DNA of 8,910 bases from Propionibacteriaceae bacterium (GCA_031268065.1 JAIRXX010000008.1:1-8910); one strand, 5' to 3'; shown: positions 1 to 7,238, counted from the stretch's first letter. A program made the numbers and translations. The notes: generated by a model from the sequence alone, not told the origin.

Positions 1-1
1 G

Positions 2-2011
2 TTGTTCATGCAGGCCCAGGGAGCGCTCAGCCACACTCCGCCCAGCAATTGGGCCTGCTACAACAAGACCGGGGCCGACGCGGCGGCTAAATCGAATATC
101 GCCCTCGGCGGCGGCTCGCTGGGCGCGGGCGCGAGCGCCGTCGTGCTCTTCATGGATGATTCCGACGCAACCAACCGCGAGGTGATCGGCCACCGCCGTT
201 GGCTGTTGCTGCCCTCGGCGAAGACATTTGGGGCTGGCTCAACCACCGATGCCAACGCTATTTTCCACAACTATGGCAGTCCGGAAAACCCAGCGGCGGC
301 GAATCCAGCTTGGATTCCCTGGCCGACAGCGGGCTTCTTCCCCTCCAAATTGCTGAACCGGGCATGGTCGATTTCACGGGCCGGGGCGAATTTCAGCAAA
401 GCCAGCGTCAGCGTGACCAAGAATGGCGCCCAACTCAATGGAATCAAGACCCAGAGCGTGAAAGACGGATACGGCGTCAATTCGCTGGTGTGGTACATGC
501 CGGAATCGGTGGTGGCCCCGGCTGGCAGCGCGGTGGACAGCTATGTGGTGAATGTGAGCGGAGTGAGCGGTGGTGCGGCGGCGTCGTACAGCTACACCGT
601 CAAGGTCTACAACATTCCGCAATTGACACCGGGCACCCTTGCTGTTAGCGGATCGTGGAACGTCGGCCAGACGCTGACTTTGCGCGGCGAAGGGTGGGAA
701 CCGGGGGTGACTTTGGACTATCAATGGTTCCGAGGCGCGGATAAGGTTTCTTGGGCACCCATCCCCGGCGCCAACCAGGCGACCTACAAACTCACCGCCG
801 CCGACGAGGGGAAATACATTTTCTTCCGTTTGGTGGGGAACAAACCCGGCTATGTCAGCGCCCAAACCTCGTTCAGCTACCAAGACAAGGTAGTCGGCCC
901 GAGTCTGTCTGCGCTCAAATCGTTCAGCAAGATTGGCACGCCTTCGCTGTCTGGAACGGCGAAGGTCGGCGGGACGGTCAAAGTGAGTGCCAAGGGCACC
1001 TGGTCTCCGAAGCCGACCTCTTTTGGCTATCGCTGGTATGCCGACTCGGTTGAGATTGCGGGGGCCACCGGCTCAAGCCTGAAGTTGGCCGCTGGCCAGT
1101 ACGGCAAGCAAATCACAGTGAAACTGGTCGGGAAGAAGTCGGGCTACAACGACACCTTGTCGAAACCGTCCAAAGCCAAGAAAACCGCTGCGGGATCGTT
1201 GGGGACCAAGACGCCTTCAATCTCGGGCACGGTTAAAGTCGGCAATACGGTGACGGCGAAAGTCTCCGCCTGGACGCCGGCGCCGGTGGCATTGACCTAT
1301 CAGTGGTACCGCTCGGGGAAGGCCATCACCGGTGCGGCTGGGCGGGGCTACAGCTACACCATCACCCAAAGCGATTACAAAAAGAAGCTGACCGTGCGGG
1401 TCTATGGCGCGAAAACGGGCTATAAGGCTGTTTACAAGACCTCGAAGGCGAAGACGGTGGCTGCGGGCACGCTGTCGCCGGTCTCGGCCCCAACCCTCAC
1501 CGGTGTGTACCAGGTCGGGCAGACGCTCACCGCGGCTATCCCGACAGCTTGGGGCCCAGGGGAGGTCAAGCTGAAATTCCAGTGGTACCGCTCCGGGAAA
1601 GCGATTGGCAACGCCACCGGGCAGAGCTATAAGTTGGCCCCTGCGGACAGCAAGAAGTCGATCAAGGTGAAGCTCACCGGGACCAAGACCGGTTACGCGA
1701 GCAAGTCGTTGTATTCCAGCGCCAAGACAGTCCAGCAGGGCAGCTTGGCCGCCGTTCACCGCCCGCAGATCGAAGGCGGCTCAGCGGTGGGGCAGACCCT
1801 CAAAGTGACCGGTTGGGCCGCCAGCCCGAAAGTGTCTTTGAAGTATCAGTGGTACCGTTCCAGCCTTCCGGTCCCCAAAGCGACTGGGTCGGTTTACAAG
1901 CTGACCGCAGCCGACATCGGCGTGACGATCAGCGTGCGGGTTACCGGCTCATCCTCGGGCTATGCCACTGCGCAATGGCTGTTGAGCCTGCCTGGAGAAG
2001 TGGGCGGCTGA
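2..2011 (+). CDS. Secreted CAP-domain protein with five Ig-like YQWYR repeats (5' partial)
   Basis: The frame is open to the left edge, so the N-terminus, including any signal peptide, is missing. Visible residues 1-~200 match the C-terminal half of a bacterial CAP/SCP-like extracellular domain: a GALSHTPPS segment, GHRRWLLLP at about residues 63-71, a W-P-x-x-GFFP stretch, then NRAWSISRAGANF and GYGVNSLVWYMP. From about residue 209, five Ig-like modules follow, each with a Y/F-[QR]-W-[YF] core near residues 240, 343, 433, 526 and 615 (spacing 89-103). Each ends in a D-x-G/K-type turn, a V-x-V/L-x-G strand and a GY motif. CAP proteins with such modules are typically exported or surface-bound; the substrate is unknown. 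The protein ends soon after the last module, with no sortase signal or membrane anchor. The neighbouring gene carries the same module alone. Family assignment is good; function is not established. Confidence 0.88.
   Translation: MFMQAQGALSHTPPSNWACYNKTGADAAAKSNIALGGGSLGAGASAVVLFMDDSDATNREVIGHRRWLLLPSAKTFGAGSTTDANAIFHNYGSPENPAAANPAWIPWPTAGFFPSKLLNRAWSISRAGANFSKASVSVTKNGAQLNGIKTQSVKDGYGVNSLVWYMPESVVAPAGSAVDSYVVNVSGVSGGAAASYSYTVKVYNIPQLTPGTLAVSGSWNVGQTLTLRGEGWEPGVTLDYQWFRGADKVSWAPIPGANQATYKLTAADEGKYIFFRLVGNKPGYVSAQTSFSYQDKVVGPSLSALKSFSKIGTPSLSGTAKVGGTVKVSAKGTWSPKPTSFGYRWYADSVEIAGATGSSLKLAAGQYGKQITVKLVGKKSGYNDTLSKPSKAKKTAAGSLGTKTPSISGTVKVGNTVTAKVSAWTPAPVALTYQWYRSGKAITGAAGRGYSYTITQSDYKKKLTVRVYGAKTGYKAVYKTSKAKTVAAGTLSPVSAPTLTGVYQVGQTLTAAIPTAWGPGEVKLKFQWYRSGKAIGNATGQSYKLAPADSKKSIKVKLTGTKTGYASKSLYSSAKTVQQGSLAAVHRPQIEGGSAVGQTLKVTGWAASPKVSLKYQWYRSSLPVPKATGSVYKLTAADIGVTISVRVTGSSSGYATAQWLLSLPGEVGG
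626..1990 (+). repeat. Five tandem Ig-like modules within the CAP-protein gene
   Basis: Protein-level tandem repeat of about 90-100 residues per unit. Each unit carries a G-[STA]-x-x-VG-x-T start, a W-x-P/G-x-x-x-L-x-[YF]-[QR]-W-Y core and a G-Y end. The third to fifth units are closest to each other: DNA of the form cagtggtaccg recurs near 1301, 1580 and 1847. The first two units are more diverged (YQWFRG and YRWYAD). The modules probably form a rigid rod that displays the CAP domain away from the cell; that role is inference. Confidence 0.75.
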
Positions 2012-2029
2012 CCTGTCGGCAAGTCTGCT

Positions 2030-2057
2030 TTGCTAAATCCCCAAAGCGCATTATGCT
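2030..2057 (+). promoter_or_regulatory. Candidate promoter for the three-module secreted protein
   Basis: TTGCTA (2030-2035) and TATGCT (2052-2057) are separated by 16 bases in the 155-base gap between the two repeat-protein genes. They resemble -35 and -10 boxes. A 109-base leader to the TTG start would follow. The gap has no strong terminator after the first gene, only a weak 6-bp stem at 2027-2047, so read-through is also possible. This is a by-eye match only. Confidence 0.3.
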
Positions 2058-2166
2058 GGGTGGTTTTGCTCTGATATGCCTAGTCAGCGGCAAGTAGAAC
2101 GCTGTCGTTGCGATTTGGATGCTGGTAGTAGCTTGAATCAGGTAAGCGCTAACTAGGGGGTATATC

Positions 2167-3159
2167 TTGCGCGTACGTAATGTAATTTCTGTTGTTGTAG
2201 GCGCCGCTTTGGCGGCGGGTTTGTCCTGTGGGGCCTTTGTTCCACAGGCAGCCGCTGAAGCCGGTACGGTCGCCATGCGGGCAGTGCCGAACAAGGCTCC
2301 GGCGCAGAAGAAGTTTTCCACTTCTCCCGCGCCGAAGATCACCGGCAAGGCCAAGGCTGGCAAGACCTTGAAGGCTGACGCTGGCAAATGGTCTCCGGTC
2401 CCGGATTCGCTGTCTTATCAGTGGTATCGCTCGGGCGTGAAGGTCAACAAGGCGACCAAGGCTTCTTACACCGTGACCAAGCAGGACTTGGGCAAGCAGC
2501 TCAGTGTGAAGGTCACCGCCAAGAAGGCTGGCTACCAGTCGCTGACCAAAGCTTCGGCTGCGGTGAAAGTGGGCAAGCCAGCCGCTGCCAAGACCGCTAC
2601 GCTCACCAACAAGACCACCGGCAAGGATCCGGTGAAGGCCGCTGCTAAAGTCGGCAATGTCTTGACGGTGAAGACCGGCTCTTGGGGGAAAGGCGTGTCG
2701 CTGTCTTATCAGTGGTATCGCTCCGGGGTGAAGGTCAACAAGGCGACCAAGGCTTCCTACACCCTGACCAAGCAGGATAAGGGCAAGCAAATCAGTGTGA
2801 AGGTCACTGGTAAGAAGGCCGGGGTAAAGTCGGTGACTAAGACCAGCAAGGCGAGCAAAGCCGTAGTGGCGAAGGCCGCGCAGAAGAAGTTTTCCGCTTC
2901 TCCGGTGCCGACGATCACCGGCACTGCCAAGGTCGGGCAGATCTTGAAGGCTGACGCCGGCAAATGGTCTCCGGCTCCGAAATCGCTGTCCTATCAGTGG
3001 TATCGCTCGGGCGTGAAGATCGCCAAGGCGACCAAGGCTTCCTACACCCTGACAAGTCAGGATGAGGGCAAGCAGCTCAGCGTGAAGGTCACCGCCAAGA
3101 AAGCTGGCTACGCCAGCGTCACCAAGGCGTCGGTTGCCACTGGGCAAGTGGTGAAGTGA
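2167..3159 (+). CDS. Secreted lysine-rich protein of three Ig-like modules
   Basis: The product is 330 residues, starting at TTG 2167 with an AGGGGG ribosome binding site (2155-2160) 6 bases upstream. The N-terminus is a classical signal peptide: basic MRVR, a hydrophobic core (residues 5-25) and a likely cut after the AAA at 30 or the AEA at 32. The Cys at 21 lacks a proper lipobox, so a lipoprotein is unlikely. The mature part is only three Ig-like modules, with YQWYRSGVK at residues 84, 181 and 276. Module 2 lacks the usual P-x-ITG entry and has GVKS in place of the terminal GY. The protein is strongly basic: module 3 alone (residues 238-330) has 15 Lys against 3 Asp/Glu. There is no enzyme domain, LPXTG or membrane anchor, so retention by charge on teichoic acids or other wall polymers is a reasonable inference. 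It follows a CAP protein with the same modules and is closed by a strong hairpin. Specific role unknown. Confidence 0.85.
   Translation: MRVRNVISVVVGAALAAGLSCGAFVPQAAAEAGTVAMRAVPNKAPAQKKFSTSPAPKITGKAKAGKTLKADAGKWSPVPDSLSYQWYRSGVKVNKATKASYTVTKQDLGKQLSVKVTAKKAGYQSLTKASAAVKVGKPAAAKTATLTNKTTGKDPVKAAAKVGNVLTVKTGSWGKGVSLSYQWYRSGVKVNKATKASYTLTKQDKGKQISVKVTGKKAGVKSVTKTSKASKAVVAKAAQKKFSASPVPTITGTAKVGQILKADAGKWSPAPKSLSYQWYRSGVKIAKATKASYTLTSQDEGKQLSVKVTAKKAGYASVTKASVATGQVVK
2302..3150 (+). repeat. Three near-identical in-frame repeats (about 288 bp)
   Basis: The repeats are obvious at DNA level. The 18-mer gcgcagaagaagttttcc occurs at 2302 and 2878, exactly 576 bases apart. The YQWYRS codons recur at 2416, 2707 and 2992 (offsets 291 and 285). 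Bases 2437-2465 are identical to 2728-2756 (29 nt). Units 1 and 3 are most alike at their starts, while units 1 and 2 are most alike around the core, a mosaic pattern that suggests recombination among units. Copy number could vary between strains. Confidence 0.85.
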
Positions 3160-3182
3160 CTGTAGCCTGATTGGCATTTCGC

Positions 3183-3220
3183 CAGTTGTGCCCCGCTCTG
3201 TCCAGGGCGGGGCACAACTG
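3183..3220 (+). terminator. Strong hairpin after the secreted repeat protein
   Basis: Arms 3183-3196 and 3207-3220 form a perfect 14-bp inverted repeat (cagttgtgccccgc with gcggggcacaactg). It can extend inward by three more pairs, one a G-U, to leave a gtcc tetraloop. It begins 23 bases after the stop codon. The downstream strand is tgttacc, with no U-tract, a form common among actinobacterial terminators. Its symmetry means it could also act from the opposite strand or protect a 3' end. Confidence 0.75.
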
Positions 3221-3290
3221 TGTTACCAGCCGGTGTTCGGCGTGTTTGCGCGGCATAGCCCCGCCAAACTGGCAGACTCACCAATAGCAG

Positions 3291-3629
3291 TTGAGGCGAG
3301 GACGGAGCGTTAAAATCAACACCATAGCCAAGATCAATATCCCCTTGGACAATCCAATCGGGGTGGCGGTCATCGCCATCTTGTTGGCCGTGGCGAGTGT
3401 GGGAGTCTTCTTCTGGGTGCTGAGTTCGCTGATGGACTACATAATCTTGCCCATCCTGCGCGTCCCCAAAGACCGCCGTGGCTCCCACCCGTTCAACCGG
3501 GCCGTGTCCATATTGACTTTGCTGCTGGGTGTCGCGCTGCTCCTGCTCTTCGTGTTGCCCGCCTGCGGCGTCAAAGTCCTGCCCTTCACCATCGAAGACA
3601 TCATCCCCATCGGCATCCTGGGCGACTAA
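3291..3629 (+). CDS. Small two-helix membrane protein, unknown function
   Basis: The frame is closed upstream by TAG 3285, so the start lies between 3288 and about 3363. TTG 3291 gives 112 residues but has no ribosome binding site. TTG 3345 and GTG 3363 are alternatives. A purine-rich GAGGCGAGGACGGAG lies at 3293-3307 but no ATG, GTG or TTG follows it at a suitable distance. The protein has a membrane helix at about residues 24-50 (GVAVIAILLAVASVGVFF), a basic loop with RVPKDRRGS, and a second helix at about 70-88 (SILTLLLGVALLLLFVLPA). It then ends in an acidic tail. I recognise no family. It sits between the strong hairpin and secY, on the same strand, and codon choice resembles its neighbours. 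The hydrophobic pattern makes a real gene likely; the start is uncertain. Confidence 0.65.
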   Translation: MRRGRSVKINTIAKINIPLDNPIGVAVIAILLAVASVGVFFWVLSSLMDYIILPILRVPKDRRGSHPFNRAVSILTLLLGVALLLLFVLPACGVKVLPFTIEDIIPIGILGD

Positions 3630-3705
3630 TCTCAAGAAGCGGGCGCCACGCGGGGCAAACAACGCGAAAGATCGGCGAAAAGAGGCGATTCTGCCCAACA
3701 CTTGG

Positions 3706-3711
3706 TAGAGT
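3706..3711 (+). promoter_or_regulatory. Candidate -10 box upstream of secY
   Basis: TAGAGT fits the actinobacterial TAnnnT -10 consensus and lies 50 bases before the secY start. No good -35 hexamer is visible at 17 bases (aggcga there). The 132-base gap 3630-3761 contains no clear terminator, so secY may also be read from upstream. Weak evidence. Confidence 0.25.
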
Positions 3712-3761
3712 CTGACAGGTTGTGTGCTGACTAGGCGCGGCACGGTTAAGGAGATTTGAGG

Positions 3762-5090
3762 ATGCTGTCTGCCTTCGGGAATGCCCTGCGGACACCGGAC
3801 CTGCGCAGGAAGATTCTCTTCACGTTGATGATTCTTGCCATCTTCCGGGCTGGGTCGGTCATTCCGACCCCGAACGTGAACATGGTCAATGTCAACACCT
3901 GCCGCGTTGAGGCCGCTGCGGGAGACGCCGTTGGGCTGTACTCCATGATCAACCTGTTCTCCGGCGGCGCGTTGCTGCAGTTGGCGGTTTTCGCCCTCGG
4001 CATCATGCCCTACATCACCGCGTCCATCATTCTGCAATTGCTGACTGTGGTCATCCCACGGCTGGAAGCGCTCAAGAAAGAAGGAGCGTCTGGAACGGCG
4101 AAGATCACCCAGTACACCCGTTACCTGACGCTGATGCTCGCAGTGCTCAACTCCACCGCATTCGTCACCCTGGCAGTGAACAAGCAGCTCTTCCAGGGCT
4201 GCAACCGCGATTTGGTCTATGACGCGAGCCTGTTCCCGATCATCGTGATGATCCTGACCATGACAGCCGGCACCGGCGTCATCATGTGGCTGGGCGAGTT
4301 GATCACCGACCGAGGCGTCGGCAATGGCATGTCAGTGATGATCTTCACCCAGATAGCCGCGCAGTTCCCGGCTTCGTTGTGGGGGATCAAAGAGTCCCGC
4401 TCCAGCGAGGCTGAGGGTTGGATCATGTTCATCATCGTCTTGCTGATCGGCTTGGCGGTCATGGCCTGCGTCATCTTCGTGGAGCAGGCCCAGCGCCGTA
4501 TCCGAGTGCAATACGCGAAACGCATGGTGGGCCGCAAACTGGTCGGCGGCACCACCACCTACATTCCGATGAAAGTCAACCAAGCCGGTGTCATCCCGGT
4601 CATCTTCGCCTCGTCCATCCTTTACCTGCCGATGCTCTACGCCCAGTTCAGACCGCTGGACGCCGAGGGCAACCCGGACCCGTTGGCTGGTTGGATATCC
4701 GCCAACCTGGCTGGCGACGGCTGGGTGTATTCGCTGGTCTTCGCGCTGCTCATTATCGGCTTCGCCTACTTCTACGTCTCAATCACCTTCAATGCCGACG
4801 AAGTTGCCGACAACATGAAGAAGTACGGCGGCTTCGTCCCCGGCACACGGGCGGGCGGGCCGACGGCTCGCTACCTGAGGTATGTGCTGAACAGGCTGAC
4901 CTTCCCCGGCTCGCTCTACCTGGCCGTCATTTCGCTCATCCCGAACCTGGCCTTCCTGGTGTTCAACACCCAGACGAAGTTCGTCTTTGGCGGCACGTCC
5001 ATTTTGATCATTGTGGGTGTCGGCCTTGATACCGTTAAGCAGATACAAAGCCAGCTACAACAGCGCAACTATGAAGGATTTCTCAGATGA
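3762..5090 (+). CDS. secY: Preprotein translocase subunit SecY
   Basis: The product is the central channel of the Sec translocon, which works with SecE, SecG and SecA to export unfolded preproteins and insert membrane proteins. It is 442 residues, the usual length, from ATG 3762 with AAGGAG (3748-3753) 8 bases upstream. An in-frame TTG at 3756 is less likely because it overlaps that spacing. Hallmarks in order: the N-terminal [14 protein letters not shown]; a plug region [20 protein letters not shown] followed by [15 protein letters not shown]; the cytoplasmic [37 protein letters not shown] with [18 protein letters not shown] residues; the C5 loop [14 protein letters not shown] with its conserved Arg; and the cytoplasmic tail ending in QRNYEGFLR. 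About ten membrane helices are readable. The stop overlaps the adk start (ATGA), indicating translational coupling. Unusually, rplO is not immediately upstream; an unknown small membrane gene is. Confidence 0.97.
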   Translation: MLSAFGNALRTPDLRRKILFTLMILAIFRAGSVIPTPNVNMVNVNTCRVEAAAGDAVGLYSMINLFSGGALLQLAVFALGIMPYITASIILQLLTVVIPRLEALKKEGASGTAKITQYTRYLTLMLAVLNSTAFVTLAVNKQLFQGCNRDLVYDASLFPIIVMILTMTAGTGVIMWLGELITDRGVGNGMSVMIFTQIAAQFPASLWGIKESRSSEAEGWIMFIIVLLIGLAVMACVIFVEQAQRRIRVQYAKRMVGRKLVGGTTTYIPMKVNQAGVIPVIFASSILYLPMLYAQFRPLDAEGNPDPLAGWISANLAGDGWVYSLVFALLIIGFAYFYVSITFNADEVADNMKKYGGFVPGTRAGGPTARYLRYVLNRLTFPGSLYLAVISLIPNLAFLVFNTQTKFVFGGTSILIIVGVGLDTVKQIQSQLQQRNYEGFLR

Positions 5091-5659
5091 GACTGCTCAT
5101 CATGGGCCCTCCCGGAGTCGGGAAGGGCACCCAGGCCAAGGACATCGCCACCCATTACGGCATACCGGCTATCTCCACCGGGGACATTTTCCGGGCCAAC
5201 GTCAAGAACGAAACCCCGCTCGGCCTGGAAGTCGCCCGGATCATGGAGATCGGCGGCTACGTGCCCGACGAAATCACTGACTCCATCGTGGAGAACAGAT
5301 TGGCAGAGGCTGACGCGGCCAACGGTTGGCTGCTCGACGGCTACCCGCGCACCCTTGGCCAAGTTGCGTCGCTCGACAAAGTGCTGGCCAACACCGGTGC
5401 GGCCATCGACGCGGTGATCTCCCTGGTGGCCGAGCAAGAGCCGCTCATCGCCCGGCTGCTGCGCCGGGCCGAGATTGAGGGCCGCGCCGACGACAACGAA
5501 GAGACGATCAAGCATCGTATGGCGGTCTACAACGAGGCTACCGACCCATTGCTGGCCATCTACCGCGAGCGCGGAGTGCTGGTCGAAGTGGACGGCATCG
5601 GTGCCATCGAAGAAGTCGCCCAGCGCATCACCGGTGCTTTGGACGCGAAACTCTCCTGA
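5087..5659 (+). CDS. adk: Adenylate kinase, short form
   Basis: The enzyme catalyses ATP + AMP = 2 ADP in the cytoplasm, holding adenylate pools in balance. It has 190 residues from ATG 5087, which overlaps the secY stop by 4 bases, with GAAGGA (5073-5078) 8 bases upstream inside secY. The P-loop GPPGVGKGT is at residues 7-15, the AMP-binding STGDIFR follows near 31, and LDGYPRT is at 83-89. The LID region is the short type, [19 protein letters not shown], with no Cys4 zinc-type insertion, as usual in actinobacteria. All expected Arg and Asp residues of the active site appear present. secY-adk linkage is conserved across bacteria and supports the call. Confidence 0.97.
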   Translation: MRLLIMGPPGVGKGTQAKDIATHYGIPAISTGDIFRANVKNETPLGLEVARIMEIGGYVPDEITDSIVENRLAEADAANGWLLDGYPRTLGQVASLDKVLANTGAAIDAVISLVAEQEPLIARLLRRAEIEGRADDNEETIKHRMAVYNEATDPLLAIYRERGVLVEVDGIGAIEEVAQRITGALDAKLS

Positions 5660-5661
5660 AC

Positions 5662-6504
5662 GTGTTGCGGCGCGGCAGCTTCCAGCTCAAGACCGATGAC
5701 CAGCTTCGGGCGATGCGCGCCAGCGGGTTGATCGTCAGCCGGATCTTGGACGTGTTGGTCGAGCATTGCAAACCGGGGGCCACCCCAAGTGAGCTTGACG
5801 CGCTGGCAAGGCAGTTGTTGGCCGAGGCTGGGGCAACATCGTCTTTCCTCGGCTACGGTGTACACTCCGGGCTGCCGCCCTTTCCCGCAGTCACCTGTAT
5901 CTCGGTGAACGAAGAAGTGGTCCACGGCATCCCCGGTGGCCGCCGGTTCGCGGATGGCGATCTAGTCTCCATCGACTTCGGCGTGGAATACCAGGGCTGG
6001 CACGGGGACTCAGCCCGCACCGTTGCGGTCGGGGAGGTGGACGCTTCTGCGGCAGCGCTCAGCGCCGACACCCGCCGTGCCATGTGGGACGGGATCGCCG
6101 CCGCGAGAACTGGCAGGCGGCTCGGGGATATCTCTGCGGCTATTGAGTCGTCACTGCGGGCTGGCCGAAGGAAGAAATACGGCATCGTGCGGGAATTCAC
6201 CGGACACGGTATCGGCACTGAGATGCACATGGACCCCGACGTGCCCAATTTCGGGCGGGCGGGGATTGGCCCGCAGCTTGTGGCGGGGATGTGCCTGGCC
6301 ATTGAGCCGATCATCGCGCTGGGATCGCCAGCCACAGCCACCTTGGACGACGAGTGGACCATTGTCACCCGTGACCGCTCGAAAGCCGCCCATTGGGAGC
6401 ACACCATCGCCATCACCGCGCGTGGGGTTTGGGTGCTCACCGCCGAAGACGGGGGAGAGGCGGAATTGACCGCGCGTGGAGCGAGTTTCGCCCCGATATT
6501 GTGA
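5662..6504 (+). CDS. map: Type I methionine aminopeptidase
   Basis: The enzyme removes the initiator Met from nascent proteins after deformylation; it is a cytosolic metal-dependent pita-bread hydrolase. It has 280 residues from GTG 5662, only 2 bases after the adk stop and with no clear ribosome binding site, so translation probably depends on coupling. TTG 5665 is an alternative. The next ATG (5713) would cut into the conserved KTDDQLRAMRASGLIV helix. Metal ligands are all present: Asp105 (SIDFG), Asp116 (HGDSART), His182 (TGHGIG), Glu215 (AIEP) and Glu246 (HWEHT). The substrate-side His88 lies in NEEVVHGIP. There is no N-terminal zinc-finger or SH3-binding extension, so it is the short class. 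Downstream is an RDD protein rather than infA. Confidence 0.96.
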   Translation: MLRRGSFQLKTDDQLRAMRASGLIVSRILDVLVEHCKPGATPSELDALARQLLAEAGATSSFLGYGVHSGLPPFPAVTCISVNEEVVHGIPGGRRFADGDLVSIDFGVEYQGWHGDSARTVAVGEVDASAAALSADTRRAMWDGIAAARTGRRLGDISAAIESSLRAGRRKKYGIVREFTGHGIGTEMHMDPDVPNFGRAGIGPQLVAGMCLAIEPIIALGSPATATLDDEWTIVTRDRSKAAHWEHTIAITARGVWVLTAEDGGEAELTARGASFAPIL

Positions 6505-6517
6505 CGCTGGTCTGGCG

Positions 6518-6530
6518 TACGCTTGAGCAC
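6518..6530 (+). promoter_or_regulatory. Possible -10 box of a leaderless promoter for the RDD gene
   Basis: TACGCT (6518-6523) fits TAnnnT and ends 7 bases before ATG 6531. Transcription would then begin at or next to the start codon, the arrangement of leaderless mRNAs that are frequent in actinobacteria. ATG 6531 has no convincing ribosome binding site, consistent with this. No good -35 is seen. The alternative is read-through from map. Confidence 0.35.
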
Positions 6531-7082
6531 ATGGTGCGTCGGAGGTTGCTGGCAGGCTTGGTCGATGCCGCTCTGGTCTTGGCTTGGGCCCTCTTGGTGG
6601 CGGTCGCTTTTGCCGTCGCCTCCGGGTTGGGCTGGACTAAGACGCTGAGCGCAATCTGGGTGCAGGCGGGAATCGGCGGCTGCAGCTCCATCGGGGCGCT
6701 TGCCTTTTTTGCGGCCTGGGAGTCGGGGCCGCGCCAGGGTACGCCTGGCAAGCGCTGTTTCGGGCTTCGTGTCCTCGACGCGGACGGTGGCCGGGTGAAG
6801 TTGCCCAGGGCGGTTTTGCGAAATGCGGCGAAAATCACCGTTCCCATGCTGCTGGCGCAGTTGGCAGGCATCTCCTTGCTCGCCCCCGGAATAGATTCGT
6901 GGATTCTCACCTTCATCGCAGTGGGGCTGCCGATGTGCTACCTGGTTTCGCTGTTTACCGGCTCGGGGCGCACGCTGTACGATCTGGTGGCCAATACCAG
7001 GGTGGCCGAGCACGCCGGGCGGGCATACTTGGGCAAAGACGTCTCGGATGTAATCGAATCTGTTCCGCGCCGGGCGATCTGA
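6531..7082 (+). CDS. RDD-family integral membrane protein
   Basis: The product is 183 residues from ATG 6531. A GTG at 6501 overlaps the map stop (GTGA) and would add 10 residues (MTLVWRTLEH), so the start is open. RDD hallmarks are all visible: an Arg/Asp N-terminal helix start RRRLLAGLVD; a first membrane helix of Ala/Leu/Val; a second around SSIGALAFFAAW; the loop motif GTPGKRCFGLRVLDADG followed by RAVLRN; a third helix pair near WILTFIAVGLPMCYLVSLF; and the closing GRTLYDLVANTRV with its conserved Asp. Family members are proposed to act in transport or stress responses, but most have no assigned substrate and none can be given here. The gene lies directly after map on the same strand, where infA is common in relatives. 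A GC-rich hairpin follows 8 bases after the stop. Confidence 0.88.
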   Translation: MVRRRLLAGLVDAALVLAWALLVAVAFAVASGLGWTKTLSAIWVQAGIGGCSSIGALAFFAAWESGPRQGTPGKRCFGLRVLDADGGRVKLPRAVLRNAAKITVPMLLAQLAGISLLAPGIDSWILTFIAVGLPMCYLVSLFTGSGRTLYDLVANTRVAEHAGRAYLGKDVSDVIESVPRRAI

Positions 7083-7089
7083 CCAGCTT

Positions 7090-7131
7090 CGCCGCAGGGT
7101 CCGAATCGCTGCGGCGGGGAGGCCTGCGGCG
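7090..7131 (+). terminator. GC-rich hairpin with two alternative 3' arms after the RDD gene
   Basis: The left arm cgccgcag (7090-7097) is perfectly complementary to ctgcggcg at both 7109-7116 and 7124-7131. The two folds are mutually exclusive. The loops would be 11 and 26 bases. A tttat follows at 7136. Position directly after a stop codon suggests termination of the secY-adk-map-RDD unit; the doubled arm is unusual. Confidence 0.55.
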
Positions 7132-7183
7132 ATGCTTTATGGCGTTTCATTAGGCAATATCGCACTTTCCGGCAGGCCGAAGC

Positions 7184-7212
7184 CTGATTAGGCTCAAGGT
7201 GGCGTATAGGCT
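7184..7212 (+). promoter_or_regulatory. Weak candidate promoter for the proline-rich membrane gene
   Basis: TAGGCT (7207-7212) fits TAnnnT and lies 26 bases before ATG 7239. The hexamer 17 bases upstream (CTGATT, 7184-7189) is a poor -35 and overlaps a small caggc/gcctg stem (7173-7186). The gap 7083-7238 otherwise holds the hairpin and no gene. By-eye match only. Confidence 0.28.
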
Positions 7213-7238
7213 AGCTGGGGCAAGTGGAGAGGAGCCGA

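Noticed and set aside
1988..2011. LPGEVGG at the end of the CAP protein as a sortase signal
   Set aside because: It is not LPXTG, and no hydrophobic helix or basic tail follows before the stop.
1813..2097. A possible frameshifted C-terminal extension of the CAP protein ending in a hydrophobic segment
   Set aside because: The last Ig-like module is complete in the original frame, and the alternative frame would destroy its core; the short hydrophobic run looks accidental.
2218..2232. Lipoprotein signal at Cys21 of the three-module protein
   Set aside because: The residues before Cys (G-L-S) do not fit a lipobox, and a good signal peptidase I site follows at residues 28-32.
2149..3177. A 342-codon minus-strand frame opposite the three-module protein
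   Set aside because: The plus strand has a signal peptide, binding site and recognisable modules; the reverse frame merely inherits the repeat periodicity.
5853..7013. A 386-codon minus-strand frame opposite map and the RDD gene
   Set aside because: Both plus-strand genes have complete family motifs, and the reverse product has no recognisable domain.
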